A stretch of 64,000 bases of DNA from Paragordius varius (lineage: Eukaryota > Nematomorpha): NCBI GenBank assembly GCA_964247055.1, contig OZ176060.1, positions 1,736,001-1,800,000 of the forward strand, read 5' to 3'. This document shows, one piece after another, positions 33,310 to 44,989 of this stretch. The notes under the pieces are model-generated. The model saw only the letters and a list, made by a program, of their open reading frames with translations, searched no databases and had not been told where the DNA came from. Every line of letters begins with the position of its first letter. Positions within the stretch are counted from its first letter, which is position 1. A program made the position numbers and the translations under genes.

Positions 33310-34960
33310 CGAACAGGTCGTTTCAACTGCCACCTGACTACGTGTTTCACTATCAAGTGAATTATAAAGTTCATAAAATTTTCCTCCATGTCAACCCTCT
33401 TCAGCAAACGCATGACGTGCTTCCTATCCAGTTAATCAAAAGCCTTAGTTATATCCAGATAGCCCAGGTAAAGAAGTGTTTATAGCGTTTGCTTTTCTCG
33501 ATGGAAAACACCAAAGAACAGAATAGGTCCATTGTTCATCTACCCCGCCTAAAACCACAGATTGCATGATGCAGTTCATCATCAAAGGACTGAAGTCTAG
33601 ACAGGGCAATGTTGGCCAATACTTTGTACACTGTGTTCACGAGGTATAATCTTTAGGAATGGCTGGGTTCCTGCTTTGCAATATTAATTAACTCATATTA
33701 CACCCTTTCCTCCGACAATATACAGGCAGGACGTTGTCGGTGCACCAATCAATTTCTTTTTTCCAAACATCAGCTGCGCTGTGGTCTGGTCCTGTACATT
33801 TATATCGGAAGAATTCCTACCCAGTCGAAAGGACCCTACATCAAATTGCACTGAGAATGGTGGTCATTGATAACGTCATCCTGGGCCGCTCTATTATCCC
33901 CCAACAAATCATTGTAATGGCGGTGCAGACATACCACGTTCTTTTGAGCCTGCCATGAGAATGCAGACTAGTGCAGGGCCTGGGCCGTCGAAGCAGGAAG
34001 CAAATCATTGAAAAATGTTTCCTTCAGTGCTTCTCATTAGCTGCCAGCCTAGAAAAATATCGTAAAGCAAACGCTTTCCTGTTGCGTTTCAAACGATTCA
34101 CATTAGCATTGATCCATGCTCTGCGGCAACTCGTGTAACACTTACTCCGTATCGCATAAGGAAATTGTTTAGTCCCCGCAGATAACCAATCCTCGTAGAC
34201 AGCATGCCTTTGCCTGTTGGAAGTGAGTTCACCAAGCACTGTGGTTCATTTAATTTTGGACCTTTTAAGAGGCGCGGAGGAATCTATTTCACCTGTAATT
34301 CAGCGCAGATCAAGAGATGATGGCTAATTAGGTCGTTGTTGATTAAGCAACCAACATTCTTAACCATCGACACGTCTTTCTCTCGCACAATGACGAAATA
34401 AATTTGGGAAGGGCACACATTTCTTGCAATTTTTGTGTACAGACCATGTTGGCCATTCGGAAAAAAAGTGTTGCCAATCAGTAGACCTCGGTCATCTCAA
34501 AAGAATGCAAGAAGTTTACCAGCCTTGGTGGAAGCAGTTAGAGTGTCTTCCAATAGACCACGAAGATATGTTTCTTCTCACTCTGCACTTCATATGACCA
34601 AATATCAGAAGCCGATTTAGTGCCCGAACCGAATGTAGAATTGATTCTAAATCGTTTAAAAATTCAGCATACTCCGAGACATCATATGGGCCGTGGGCAC
34701 TAATAAGCGTATAGTGTTTAGTATTAATGTTTATTTGGAGCTCGGCCAATTTGTGAGAATGCGGTACCTAATTAATAACCCGTCGCAGAATATTGCGCCT
34801 TTCCAAGAACCCAACTCCTCCAGACATATAATTTGCTTTGCTGCTAAAGAGAGTGGAGTGCTGACCAAATATTTGGCGATCATCGAGGTGCAGCGAGTTT
34901 CCTGAAGGCGTCCAAATCATTCTTACCTCCGCCAAATGCCAGAAATAATCCAAGAGCCAA
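33310..34960 (-). mobile_element. Non-LTR retrotransposon (LINE) remnant, GC-richer than host
   Basis: Minus-strand order is endonuclease then reverse transcriptase. About 34960-34500 encodes GGVGFLERRNILRRVIN and LAELQININTKHYTLISAHG then LLIFGHMK, an APE-type endonuclease core (GGVGFL..., LISAYAPT, GDFN positions). 34240-34024 encodes a linker. About 33720-33310 encodes HHAICGFRRGRSTMDLF-like and AFD..DRKHVMRLLKRVDM reverse-transcriptase motifs, with breaks. Base composition is near 45% G+C, unlike the surroundings, so the element probably came from a lineage with different composition or is younger than its neighbours. Inactive. Confidence 0.65.
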
Positions 34961-35644
34961 ACTTGAGGAGATATGGGGTAGGCATATAAATACAGAAGCG
35001 GAGCAAATAATAAAATTAAATAGTTCGATATATGATGCAATATAGTTGATTCAGTAAAAGACGTGATACACTCATAAACAAGTTTTGAGTTGTGGTAACA
35101 TTTTTTTAATTATCAAGTAATAAATTTTTGGATTCTTCTAATGGCCATTTGACACCTTATCTTACATTATTCTTTGAGTTATTTAATGAATATATATTTT
35201 TTTAAGTCAAGTCATCACAGAAAATATTGATGTATATCGTCAACTTGAAGAACATAATTTAGATTTTAAATAAAATCATCTGACGCAACTTCAAAAACGA
35301 AAAATTTTTAATTAATTTTATATCAAAATTATTATTATTTATACCAATTATTATAATTATCTATTGTTATCTATTTATTTTCAGTTTATTCTATCTTTTT
35401 TCAGTTTTTCTCATTCATTCAAAAAATGCACGATACCTTTATAATATATTCCGAATCAAAATTCTTAGGATTTGTTTTTATTTTTATTTCATTTTTATTT
35501 ATTGATATATATTTATGTATGTTTTAATTATTATTATTATTTTTGGTTAAAATTTTGATTCTTTTTTAGTTGCATTTACATATTAGTTACTATATATTTT
35601 AGTGTTTATTTTCATCTATATTATTCTTCTAATTTATTGTATTT

Positions 35645-36613
35645 TTGTTTAGTGTTTTTTGTAAGGCGTGCAGGCCAGACCCGGCCAGTCGCTGCACGGA
35701 GGTAGGGGCCAATAGGGATAAGGAAGGTTGTAGAATGTGTTTTGCCAGTATAAATGTTGGTTCGTTAAAAAGTAAGTTATATGATTTAGTTGAAACTATG
35801 AGGGTAAAAAAAGTAAATTTTTTGTGCATTCAGGAGACCAGATACCGTGGAAATGGTACTAAGACGTTAGAGGGTAATTATAAATTGTTTTATTCAGGTT
35901 CTACGGATGGTTACAGTGGGCTCGCCATAATAGTGTGCCCAAGATTTGCCAATCAAGTAATTGAGGTTAGACGTGCTGACAGTAGAATTATAAGTGTCGA
36001 CCTATTGTTAAATAAGAGGGTTTTTACTATCTTTAGCGTTTATGCCCCCCAGATAGGGTTAACTAAACCGGAGAAAGATAAATTTTATGATTTGTTAGAC
36101 ACAGAAATGACTTCATTAACCAAAGACAGAGAAATTATTTGTGGTGATTTCAATGGGCACGTGGGACAAAATAGGAGAGGTTTTAAGCTTTGGCACGGCG
36201 GAAAAGGTTACGGGGTTATAAATGAAGAAGGAGCTAGTTTATTAAGATTTGCCCAATCTTATAACTTTCCTATAACAAATACTTCTTTTAAAAGGGATAG
36301 CCACTTCATTACCTACGAAAGTGGAAATAAGAAGTCACAAATCGATTATATTGTAGTACCACGAAAGTCTTTAAAGTTTGTTTTGGATTGCAAAGTGATA
36401 CCTAACCTGCAGATTAGCACACAACACAATTTAATTATGTGTAAATATATGACAGATATACCAATAAATGCCAAAAAGCCTAAGCTTATAGCGCCAAAGG
36501 TAATTAAATGGGATTCTCTAAGAAACAGTAAAGAAAGATTTGTAGAAACGGTAGGCATACTAGACAGGAACAGTGATCCAGAAAGTGTTTGGTCTCAGGT
36601 GGCAAAAAAATAA
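35645..36613 (+). pseudogene. LINE endonuclease domain
   Basis: The APE-type endonuclease starts in effect at MCFASINVGSLKSKLYDLVE. Conserved steps follow: FLCIQETRYRG (catalytic E), GYSGLAIIV, IFSVYAPQ, IICGDFNGHVG (D and N), then SQIDYIVVPR and STQHNLIMCK (D and H of the last motifs). All core catalytic positions appear retained. Nicks target DNA for target-primed reverse transcription. A stop ends this frame at 36613; the linker up to 36795 continues in another frame. Confidence 0.8.
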
Positions 36614-36795
36614 GAGAGGCGGGAGTTAAGGTGTGCGGAATGAAAGGTGGCAGAAACCAGGTTTATAGAGAGGCATGGCTGAATTCTGAAATCGCGAGAG
36701 AAAAGAAAAGCTTTTAAAATGTGGAGGTTTACCCACCAAGCAGAAGACAAGGAAAAATATGAAAGGATTAATAAGGAACTTAAAGGCTTGTAAGA

Positions 36796-37790
36796 TTGGT
36801 CAAAAAAGAAAAGACGGCATCATTTGACGAGTTAAACAATAAGCAAGGTCTAAACAAAGTTTTTAAAATTGCTCGACAAAGACATAGAAGAAAGCTGTTG
36901 CCCCCTTACGCGACAGCTATTAAAGATAAAAACGGCAAATTACTCGTTGAGGAAGCGAAAATATTGAAAAGGTGGAAAGAATATTTCCAGGACCTTGAAT
37001 TGGGCGTCAGTGAAACAAGTTTACCCGAAACATCAGATTATAAATCTGCGCATATTGAAAGTATAACAAAAGAAGAAGTCCAGGCTAGTTTAGAAGAGAT
37101 GTCAATAAATAAGGCTGCAGGTCCAGACGATATTAACATAAACTGTTGGAAAATATTGTCAGAGAAAGGTATTGAATTTTTAGCGGATATTTTTAATAAG
37201 GTAGTTACTACAGGTATGATACCAACCGAATGGAAGGAGAGTTTCACTGTTCCCATTTTCAAGGGTAAAGGAGATATTAATGATTGTAATAATTACAGAG
37301 GGATAAGAAGGATGTCGCATACAATGAAGTTATTTGAGAAAGTACTAGAGAAAAGAATAAGAAAAATGGTTAGTATAGAGGGTAATCAATTTGGTTTTAT
37401 TCCAGGAAAATCCACCATTGATCCGATTCACGCAGTGAGAAGGCTAATCGAGAAGCATATAGAAATGAAAAATGAGTTGCATGGTATTTGTATTGATATT
37501 GAAAAGGCATTTGACATAATACCTCGGAGCACAATATGGTGGAGCTTAAGACGGAAAAAGGTCCCTGAAAGTTACATAAAGATTTTAAAAAACATGTACG
37601 AATCACACCAAACCAAAATTAAAACACACCAGGGAATATCAGGTCCTATTAAAATAAACGAAGGGGTATCAGGGGTCTGCAATCAGCCCGTTACTATTTA
37701 TAATATGCATGGACGAAATTTCAAAAGAAGTAGGGCAACATGATGGCTGGTATTTTCTTTATGCAGACGACCTAATAGTGCTGTCCGACG
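36796..37790 (+). pseudogene. LINE reverse transcriptase domain
   Basis: Motifs in order: NKAAGPDDININCWKIL, WKESFTVPIFKGKGD, NNYRGIRRMSHTMKLFEKVL, NQFGFIPGKSTIDPIHAVRR, CIDIEKAFDIIPRSTIWWSL and, in another frame near 37755, FLYADDLIVLSD with the catalytic YADD. These are the reverse-transcriptase palm motifs of RTE-clade LINEs. A frame change lies between the AFD and YADD motifs near 37680, so the domain is inactive as it stands. Confidence 0.8.
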
Positions 37791-38490
37791 AGTTGCATGA
37801 ATAAAAGAATTGGTGGGTAAATGAATCGATGTGTTACGACGATGCGGATTAAAAGTTAATAAAAAGAAAACGGAACTAAATTTTGGCGGGAAAAAACGAG
37901 AAATAGAATCGGAAGAAGGGTGGGTATTAAAAGGTCAGAAGGAATGCAAATATTTAGGAAGATATTAGCAGCAGATGGTTCTTTAACACTTGATATTCAT
38001 TTAAGAATTCGAAATAGTTGGGCAAATTATAAAAACTCAAGTTTTTTGTGCGACAAAAATATTGACCTAAAAGTAAAGAAGATTTACAGTGCTGTTGTAC
38101 AACCAACAATGATGTACAACTCACAGACATGGGCAATAAAGAAATCAGAATAGAGGCACTTTGAGGTTACTGAAATGAGAATGCTTAGATTGATGTGCGG
38201 TGTAACGAGGAATGACAAGGTGAAGAATGTCTACATAAGAGGAAGTAGGGAAATCAAACCGGTAACGCAAAAGATGATGGTAAATCGTTTAAGAGGTTCG
38301 GACATGTGAAAGAAGAGATAAAAATTACATTGGTAAAAAGATTGATGATTATATTGTGAAAGGCAAGAGGGGAAAAGGGCGCCCTAAAACGCGATGGATA
38401 GATACAGTTAAGAGGGACATGGCAAAACTGAACCTAAAATGCGAAGACGCCTTAGACAGGGTTCTATGGCGAAACAGTTTACGGATATGA
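37791..38490 (+). pseudogene. LINE C-terminal (thumb) region
   Basis: Broken frames encode KGQKECKYLG-like sequence, VQPTMMYNSQTWAIKKSE, MRMLRLMCGVTRNDKV and KCEDALDRVLWRNSLRI. These are the usual conserved steps of the RTE/CFDP2-like C-terminus. The same tail is recognisable at 53281-53636 and 60590-60888. Confidence 0.75.
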
Positions 38491-38999
38491 CCGCTCGAAA
38501 GAGTGATATCATATAATGTAATTATTATAATCATGGTGTACCAATTATGTCAATTAACAAATTTTGTAATATAATGATTATTATTCATAGTTATTTAAAA
38601 GTCTATGTGCCCTAGTGCCGTTTTGATGAATGCTAATCTTATAATATGGGGTTTCTGGTAATTTTAATATTGATCGAGTGTTTAATTTGGGATTTCAAGC
38701 TCTGTTATAAGTGTACTTATAACACATTTTGTGACGGGTGATGATGTTATTAATAAATGAGATAGAGATTTGTATGAGTAGACTTTCGGAATACGAATAC
38801 TAAATATTAGTTTTGAACTTGGTGAATTGAATATGGAAATAATTGACAATTTATTGAATTTTATACAAAAAGTTAGTGAGTTAACCTATATTAACTAAAA
38901 ATACGATTAATTTTTATATTTTATCGCATTCATAGTTAATATAATTATTTATACTTCAAATATTTTTAGGTTTCGTCAATATCAACAAAAGTCATCTAT

Positions 39000-40595
39000 A
39001 AATATCCCGATCTGGTATAAAACATTTATATATTATTTTTATCTAAGCTGGTAAAATTTTTAAATACAGCAAACGGAAAACGCAATTTATTCCGTTTCAT
39101 GCTTTTTTTAAATTATTTATAATTATACGGTTAATTTCTTTTTTATGAAATATCAAAATGTTAAGAATTATGTTTATTTTGTCGGGCTTAAACCAGAATG
39201 GTAAGTTTAGCCAGATCGAATAGTTCAACTTTTTAGCTTAATAATCGAGCAAGTTGTTTTGAATAAATGCAAATATTGACATTTTCTATAAAAAAACGTA
39301 TCACGCACAAGTTTAATGTAATGATTTTGCCAAAATATATAAAATTAGGGTTCGGTTGTAAAAATTTAAGGTTTTTTTTCGTACAAAATAAAAAATCAGG
39401 CTAAACAATTATCATTTTGGGATTATAAATCAGCTGAATTAACTTTGGAATACTACAAGTAGTCCAACCTAAAAATTATACAAAAATATAAACTCTTTGA
39501 AAGATTATATAATTAAAAGAAAGTTTTGGTTCTCAATTTTCCGAATTTTAATAAAAACAATCAATTAAAGTATTTAATATATTTTGTAACACCTGCGATT
39601 TAAGATACAGTTAGGAGAGCTAGTATTGATCATTTTCATATTTTTAAAACTAGACTTTTTTGGGGTAGTTATCTACATTGTGATTTAATAGTGAAGGCCA
39701 AAATAAAAATATGCTTTCTTTAGCCTTGTAGGCACATAATACATTTTTTTCAAAAATAAAATGTAAAAATATTTATCTAAAACCTTTCGCCACTTTTTTT
39801 TCTTTTATTTTTCTAAATGCTAATACAAGGGAAATAAATGCATATTATCCCAGAAGATACTAAAAATATTTAACGGGAATCATAAGTATCAAAAGCTACA
39901 ATATAAATCGATTTGATATTGACAGTAAAGTTTGATGAAATATTGAAATATTCTGATAGAAAAAAATCATAGTTTCTACAGTGCTTTTAAATTCCGCCCT
40001 CACGAGTTATTTAAGAAGTTATATTCACTTTAATGGATCACACAGATGCTATTTTAATTTATTTTTTTTATATAAAAGACAATTAAATTCATTTCATAAT
40101 AAACAGATCTTAGATTATTCCATTTACAAAAAGATTAATTAAATTTTAATTTTTAGATGTGAGATTCAGTCCCACATTCTACCGCTAAAATAGGCCATAA
40201 CAAAAATCATCTAAAAGTAACCCGATCAGGTATAAAACATTTATATTATATCAATTTTATCTAAGGTGGTAAAATTTTAATAACATCAAACAGAAAACAA
40301 ATTATTCCGTTTCATGCTTTTTTATATCATTTATAATAATCATACGGTTAATTTCTTTTTTATATAATATAAAAAAATGTTTTATTCAAATTTTGTTATA
40401 TATTATAATTTGGCAATCGGTCTTAAACCAGAAGTGTAAGTTTAGCCAGATAGTATTAGTGTAATTTATTTTACTGTAGTAACTGTCGAGCAAGTTGTTT
40501 TGAATTAATGCAAATATTGACACTTTTTACAAAACTATGGTATCACGCACGAGTTTTATGTTATGATTTTGCCAAAATATATAAAAATTAGCCTT
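39000..40595 (+). repeat. Duplicated upstream region of the secreted-protein gene
   Basis: 38998-39360 and 40200-40590 are direct repeats. Shared anchors: GGTATAAAACATTTATAT, TTATTCCGTTTCATGCTTTT, ACGGTTAATTTCTTTTTTAT, CTTAAACCAGAA, GTAAGTTTAGCCAGAT, TCGAGCAAGTTGTTTTGAAT and GATTTTGCCAAAATATATAA. The second copy ends about 115 bp before the TATA box of the gene at 40756. The stretch between the copies includes a family C fragment at 40110-40195. No gene copy follows the first unit. Confidence 0.75.
40110..40195 (+). repeat. Family C subunit
   Basis: TTAGATTATTCCATTTACAA and TTTTTAGATGTGAGATTCAG then GCTAAAATAGGCCATAAC match 8310-8410. Confidence 0.6.
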
Positions 40596-40708
40596 TGGTC
40601 CAAAAAATTAAAAAATATTTATTTAGTACCCAGTAATATCGTTATACATTGCCAAATTTAAATAATATTTACTTAATCACTTTTAATACTATAGGCATTT
40701 TTAAACTC

Positions 40709-40716
40709 TATATAAG
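40709..40716 (+). promoter_or_regulatory. TATA box of the secreted-protein gene
   Basis: TATATAAG lies 40 bp before the ATG at 40756, so the transcript leader would be very short. The placement relative to an intact gene makes a core promoter role likely. Confidence 0.5.
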
Positions 40717-40755
40717 ACACCCAAATATTATATCAAGGCTATTAATTTTTTTGAA

Positions 40756-43494
40756 ATGATACCACTATCAATTTTATTCCTATTTGGGTTCTACGGTGTA
40801 TTAGCTCAATCTCAACCAAAGCCAAAAGATATATGGGTTAGATTTGGTGACGAATATTATTATGAACTTCTTGATGTATACAAAGGGAGAGCTAACATAA
40901 CTGTCAATTTTGCGTACAGAACATTTTCCTACCGTAATGTCAATTATAGTCAATTTCTTGATAAAGAGATCGCACCTAAATTGAATTTAGTGGATGGCCC
41001 TTATTCAGTACTGAAAAATGGCGTGACAGTTAGCCATGGACAAATTTTTATTGAAGGTATATTCCTTATTAATAAGATACTCTTACATTGTGCAATTGCT
41101 GTTTTTTTGTATGATAACCAGAGGCTACTTGTATAGTTTAATAAATATTTCCTTAAATTGTGATTTGGAATTGCATATACTTTATGCTTTTGGTTATATA
41201 TCATTGAATAACAAAACAGTACATGTGATATTGTTACACGCTCTGTAAAGATTATTTTCTCAATTTAACCTTATCAAATGATATTTTTTCTCCTATATTA
41301 AATTGTAATTTTTCGATATATAGAACATACAGATATCATAGAGGTATCTCCGAATCAGATAAAAAAGTGTGAATTTGATATAGCTGAATTTTGGCAACCA
41401 CTAAAAAATTCAAAAACACCCCCTACCATTCAAATAACTACCAAATATGGAAAACGAGTGCCCTTCCAAGTGTCAAACAAAACGAAATTAATTTTTAATA
41501 TACCTGGTAAATGTGATTATGCTGGAAATTTGATCATTACCATTGATGGAAAAAAACTTGAAAACTATATTATAGTCTCCTACCCTTTGACGGAATACAG
41601 GAGCTACAATGGGCGATTTATATTTGAGGAAGATTGTTCTGATTTGTTTGATGACCCAAATTTAGCAAAAACGTGTCAATTAATTCTTTATAGTTTCAAT
41701 CGAATTTCTGAAGTATCTAACGGGTCAATCCGGGCTAATATAACAGCGGTCCCTGATGAGTCTTTAGTCCTCTTCGTGAATGGTTATGCTTATAGAACTT
41801 GGGAAACTAAATTTGTTGGTATTTCATCATTAATAATTAATATTTTTACATAAATATATATTAAGTGTCATGACTGTCTATCCTGGTAGGTGAGTATTAA
41901 AGCTTATAAAAGTCCTTATGCCATTGTTTTTATTTATCTCATATGCAAGGAAAATAACTCTAAACTATATATATATATATATATTTAATGTAGGAACGTG
42001 GGACAAAGCTGGAAACTTTAAATATACGCCTAAAAGTTTAAGTAATTTCTATTACTATTAATATTTTCATGAAAAATATATATTATAGAAATAATACATC
42101 ATCCTATTTGTTAATATGACATTGTGTAAAAAATCAGATATTCCGACCTTTCATTAATATATTATGCTTTTATCACACATGCTAAACTATAAATTTAAAC
42201 AGTACTTAAGATATTAATAATTAACATTAAATCGAAAATTCCTTGTCAAGTGAATTCCATATAGCGTATTCTTGCTTAAAAACTTAGAAGTGGTGTATTA
42301 CCGTATAACAAACGCTCCTTAAATTTTACAAACACGTTAAATTTGTTGAATATTAGCAACAAGCGTGCGGAAATACTATCAATGTGAAAATACAGTTAGT
42401 TTTTCAACACTTGGATGGAATGTGAAAGATGTAGAGCTTCTCGGCCCTTCTTATGAATATCTGAACAAATTTAAGACATCCATGGACAAAAATAAATTGA
42501 TACTAAGTGTTCCGGGAACACAAATATCCAAATACGACAAAATATATCTAAAAAAATCGGATTCTCTTCATGAAATCAAATTGGTAGCTCAGGAGTGCAA
42601 AACTATTTCCAAAAGTATTATTTTTATTAAAATATATATAAAATTATAAATGATATCAGAATTGACTTTAACCTTTATTATAAATGGCAATATTATTAAT
42701 TAAAATTTATTTTTATTTAATTCATATAGGGTATTTATTAATTAATCTAGAAGAATATATAATTGACTATGAGTAGAAAAGAACGATACTCAATTGCTTT
42801 TCTAATGTAACTATTATATTTAAATTCTTAGTTTTTTAGATAGTTGTCGGATAACACACAATTTTCCTGGGTTAAACTTTATAGAGAATCTCACTTAATA
42901 GCTTATATATATATATATATATATATATACGATTTTTCATAAAATTTAATATAATGTCAATTTTTTTAAATTTACCCAAATAAAATAGCATTTAAATAAT
43001 TCTTTGGAACATGCATTTTAAAGCTAGATTGAGAAAATGTAGTTTGGTGGACATTAGTTAATATTTGCCGTAATATTAATATACAGAATGAGTCAAAACA
43101 CATAGCCCTTTAAATATTCTCACACACATAAAAGATTCTTAGTTTATTTTAGTTACTGATGACTAGAATTACTACAATTTGATTTTTTGCATAAAATTGA
43201 CCGTAATATATGTTATAAGCCAACCTCAATGCTTTTTTTATTAATGTTTAATATTTTTCTTTTATCGCTATATTAGATATTAGATGGAGTAATAAGGCAA
43301 CGACCTGGGATCAAATCAAGTCACACCTCTTACCAAACCAATATTCCACAGGAATAACTGTCTATGCCAAGAATCAGTCTCCGTACTCAATCGAATGCAG
43401 AGCGAATTCCTGTAGAAAATTGCTTCTTTCGGTTGGCGATCAACTCGCTATTGTTAATAATCAATTAAAACTATTAATAACACAAAACATCTAA
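40756..43494 (+). CDS. Secreted protein of unknown family, five exons, 439 aa
   Basis: Exons 40756-41056, 41324-41818, 41994-42041, 42357-42614 and 43277-43494 join through GT-AG introns (267, 175, 315 and 662 nt), all phase 1, into one frame of 1320 nt with stop. The start is a clear signal peptide, MIPLSILFLFGFYGVLAQSQ. Extracellular fate is supported by N-glycosylation sequons (ANITV, VNYSQ, SNKTK, SNGSI, ANITA) and about a dozen cysteines. Other visible blocks: RTWETKFVGTWDKAGNFKY around the third exon, SFSTLGWNVKDVELLG in exon 4 and ATTWDQIKSHLLP in exon 5. The sequence looks beta-rich and lacks a membrane anchor. I do not recognise the family. AATAAA lies near 43573. All-phase-1 introns are typical of extracellular modular proteins. 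Confidence 0.8.
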
Positions 43495-44039
43495 ATCAAT
43501 TTCATTTTCCAATGATTTACTAAAGTTAGTTATTTCCCACAAATATTAAATAAGTATTCAAAACAATATTTTAATAAACATTTTGGAAGACTTTGAATAG
43601 GTAAAACAAAAGTGAGACCTCATAATCTAAACGCTAGGATCTCGATATTTATAATTAATTTGTCTCTGCCCGCAATGTTCTAGCGTACTTAGGCAGTAAT
43701 TCGCTGCCAGCAATAAAAAATATGCTAATATATTTTTCACATTATAGTGTATAGAATTTTATGAGTTTTAAGTGGCCCGTCGCTTTTAAAACATTTTAAG
43801 GTAGACAGTTTATATCTAAGCCGTTGTAAATTGGGCGCACTGAGGAGAGATGACCAGGGTTCTGCCCTATGAAAAGCTCTTTTACATTTAAATGATTTTT
43901 AATATTAAAGAAGAGACATCATTGAAGTCATTTATATTATATAGCAAGGGGTCCGACCTAAATGGCTTCGTGCATTTTTGACTCAAAACATTCGACTAGT
44001 GGCATTCGCTAAAAATACAAACCGTCCACAAAACCGATA
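43495..44039. other. 3' flank and AT-rich spacer
   Basis: Includes the AATAAA near 43573 for the preceding gene. Otherwise nothing recognised. Confidence 0.4.
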
Positions 44040-44540
44040 TAATATATATATCTATATATATTCTGATAGGAAATGTATCATCAGAATCATCATGATACTT
44101 TTGGTTTTAGCCTTTACGGATTAAAAGTACAATTTTGTAATAAGTAATACTCCATATCAGTAAATGATAAAATTTGCCCACATTTTTTTGCATGAAATTT
44201 TTGTTGATAGCTAAATGCATCTTTCCAAACAATACTAAAATTATCGTATACATATATAAAAAGCAAAACAATATTTTCCAATGGGCTTTCAAAGTCCCAA
44301 GTTTTCGCTCTTTTAAAATGGGCTAGTTCTTTTAAAATAAACAGAATTTCGGGTAGCAAGACAAAGTTTAAATGTATGATTAATTTTGATAGCACCTAAA
44401 AATTTTTTTGAAAAAGCATTCTTTTTTCAAAATTGATTTTTTGCAAAATTTTGTTAAAGCGCTCATACTATTTTGAGGCAAATGGAAACGGTATGAATTC
44501 GAATATGCTGAACACTTCTATCAACTGGGATGGATTAACA
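44040..44540 (+). repeat. Foldback repeat family C, copy
   Basis: Carries the family anchors in order: CTGATAGGAAATGTATCATC, CTCCATATCAGTAAATGATA, TAGCTAAATGCATCTTTCC, CAAAGTCCCAAGTTTTCGCT, AAAATGGGCTAG and, near 44505, ATGCTGAACACTTCTATCAA. Short minus-strand open frames inside it (44107-44395) are incidental. Confidence 0.65.
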
Positions 44541-44989
44541 ATTTTTTACCTTTATGCTTTTTTGCCCTAGGTATACATTTTAATGTAGTTTTATATCCCA
44601 GCTTAATTTTGCGAATAAACTAAGTTAAAGTTATTTTAGTTAAAATAATTAACAAACATTCCTCTTATGTGATGAAAAAAACTTATATCTTTTATTTGAC
44701 TTTAGAGTCTGAAATAACAACTCCAAAACACCATTGAAACAAACAGCTGAAATTAATATAATATATTAAATTTTTTCCAGTAAAATATGATTTGAAAGCT
44801 TTTTAAATTATATACAATTTTACCATAGCAATCATTTGCCTGATTAGCGATTTAAAATTAATATAAAAAATGGCGCCAAAAATGTTTGAGATAAAGATTT
44901 TTTACAAATTGCATTTTTAAAAAATTTTTTGTACAACGCGCCCAAAAGACTAGAACATATAAGTCAATTCAGCTTAATACGTTATTTTA
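44541..44989. other. AT-rich spacer
   Basis: Nothing recognised. Confidence 0.35.

Larger units (their letters stand above)
35263..38525 (+). mobile_element. RTE-type LINE, nearly full length, inactive
   Basis: About 3.26 kb with an AT-rich 5' leader, endonuclease (35645-36613), reverse transcriptase (36796-37790), C-terminal region (to about 38490), and a short ATAATGTAATTATTAT tail rather than poly(A), as in RTE elements. The coding frame is broken at a few places (after 36613, near 37680, after 37800, near 38155 and 38300). Related copies are at 51690-53640 and 58616-60890. It is the least decayed copy in the window and is flanked by the two halves of repeat E. Confidence 0.85.
35083..38700 (+). 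repeat. Dispersed repeat E, copy occupied by a LINE
   Basis: 35083-35262 and 38526-38700 are the two halves of the sequence seen intact at 9430-9790. The junction on the left is after CGTCAACTTGAAGAACATAA and on the right before TATAATCATGGTGTACCAAT. This fixes the extent of the inserted LINE independently of its coding content. Confidence 0.8.

Noticed and set aside
39010-40590. The direct repeats as LTRs of a retroelement
   Set aside because: The sequence between them has no retroelement coding traces, and the repeats lack TG...CA ends and target duplications.
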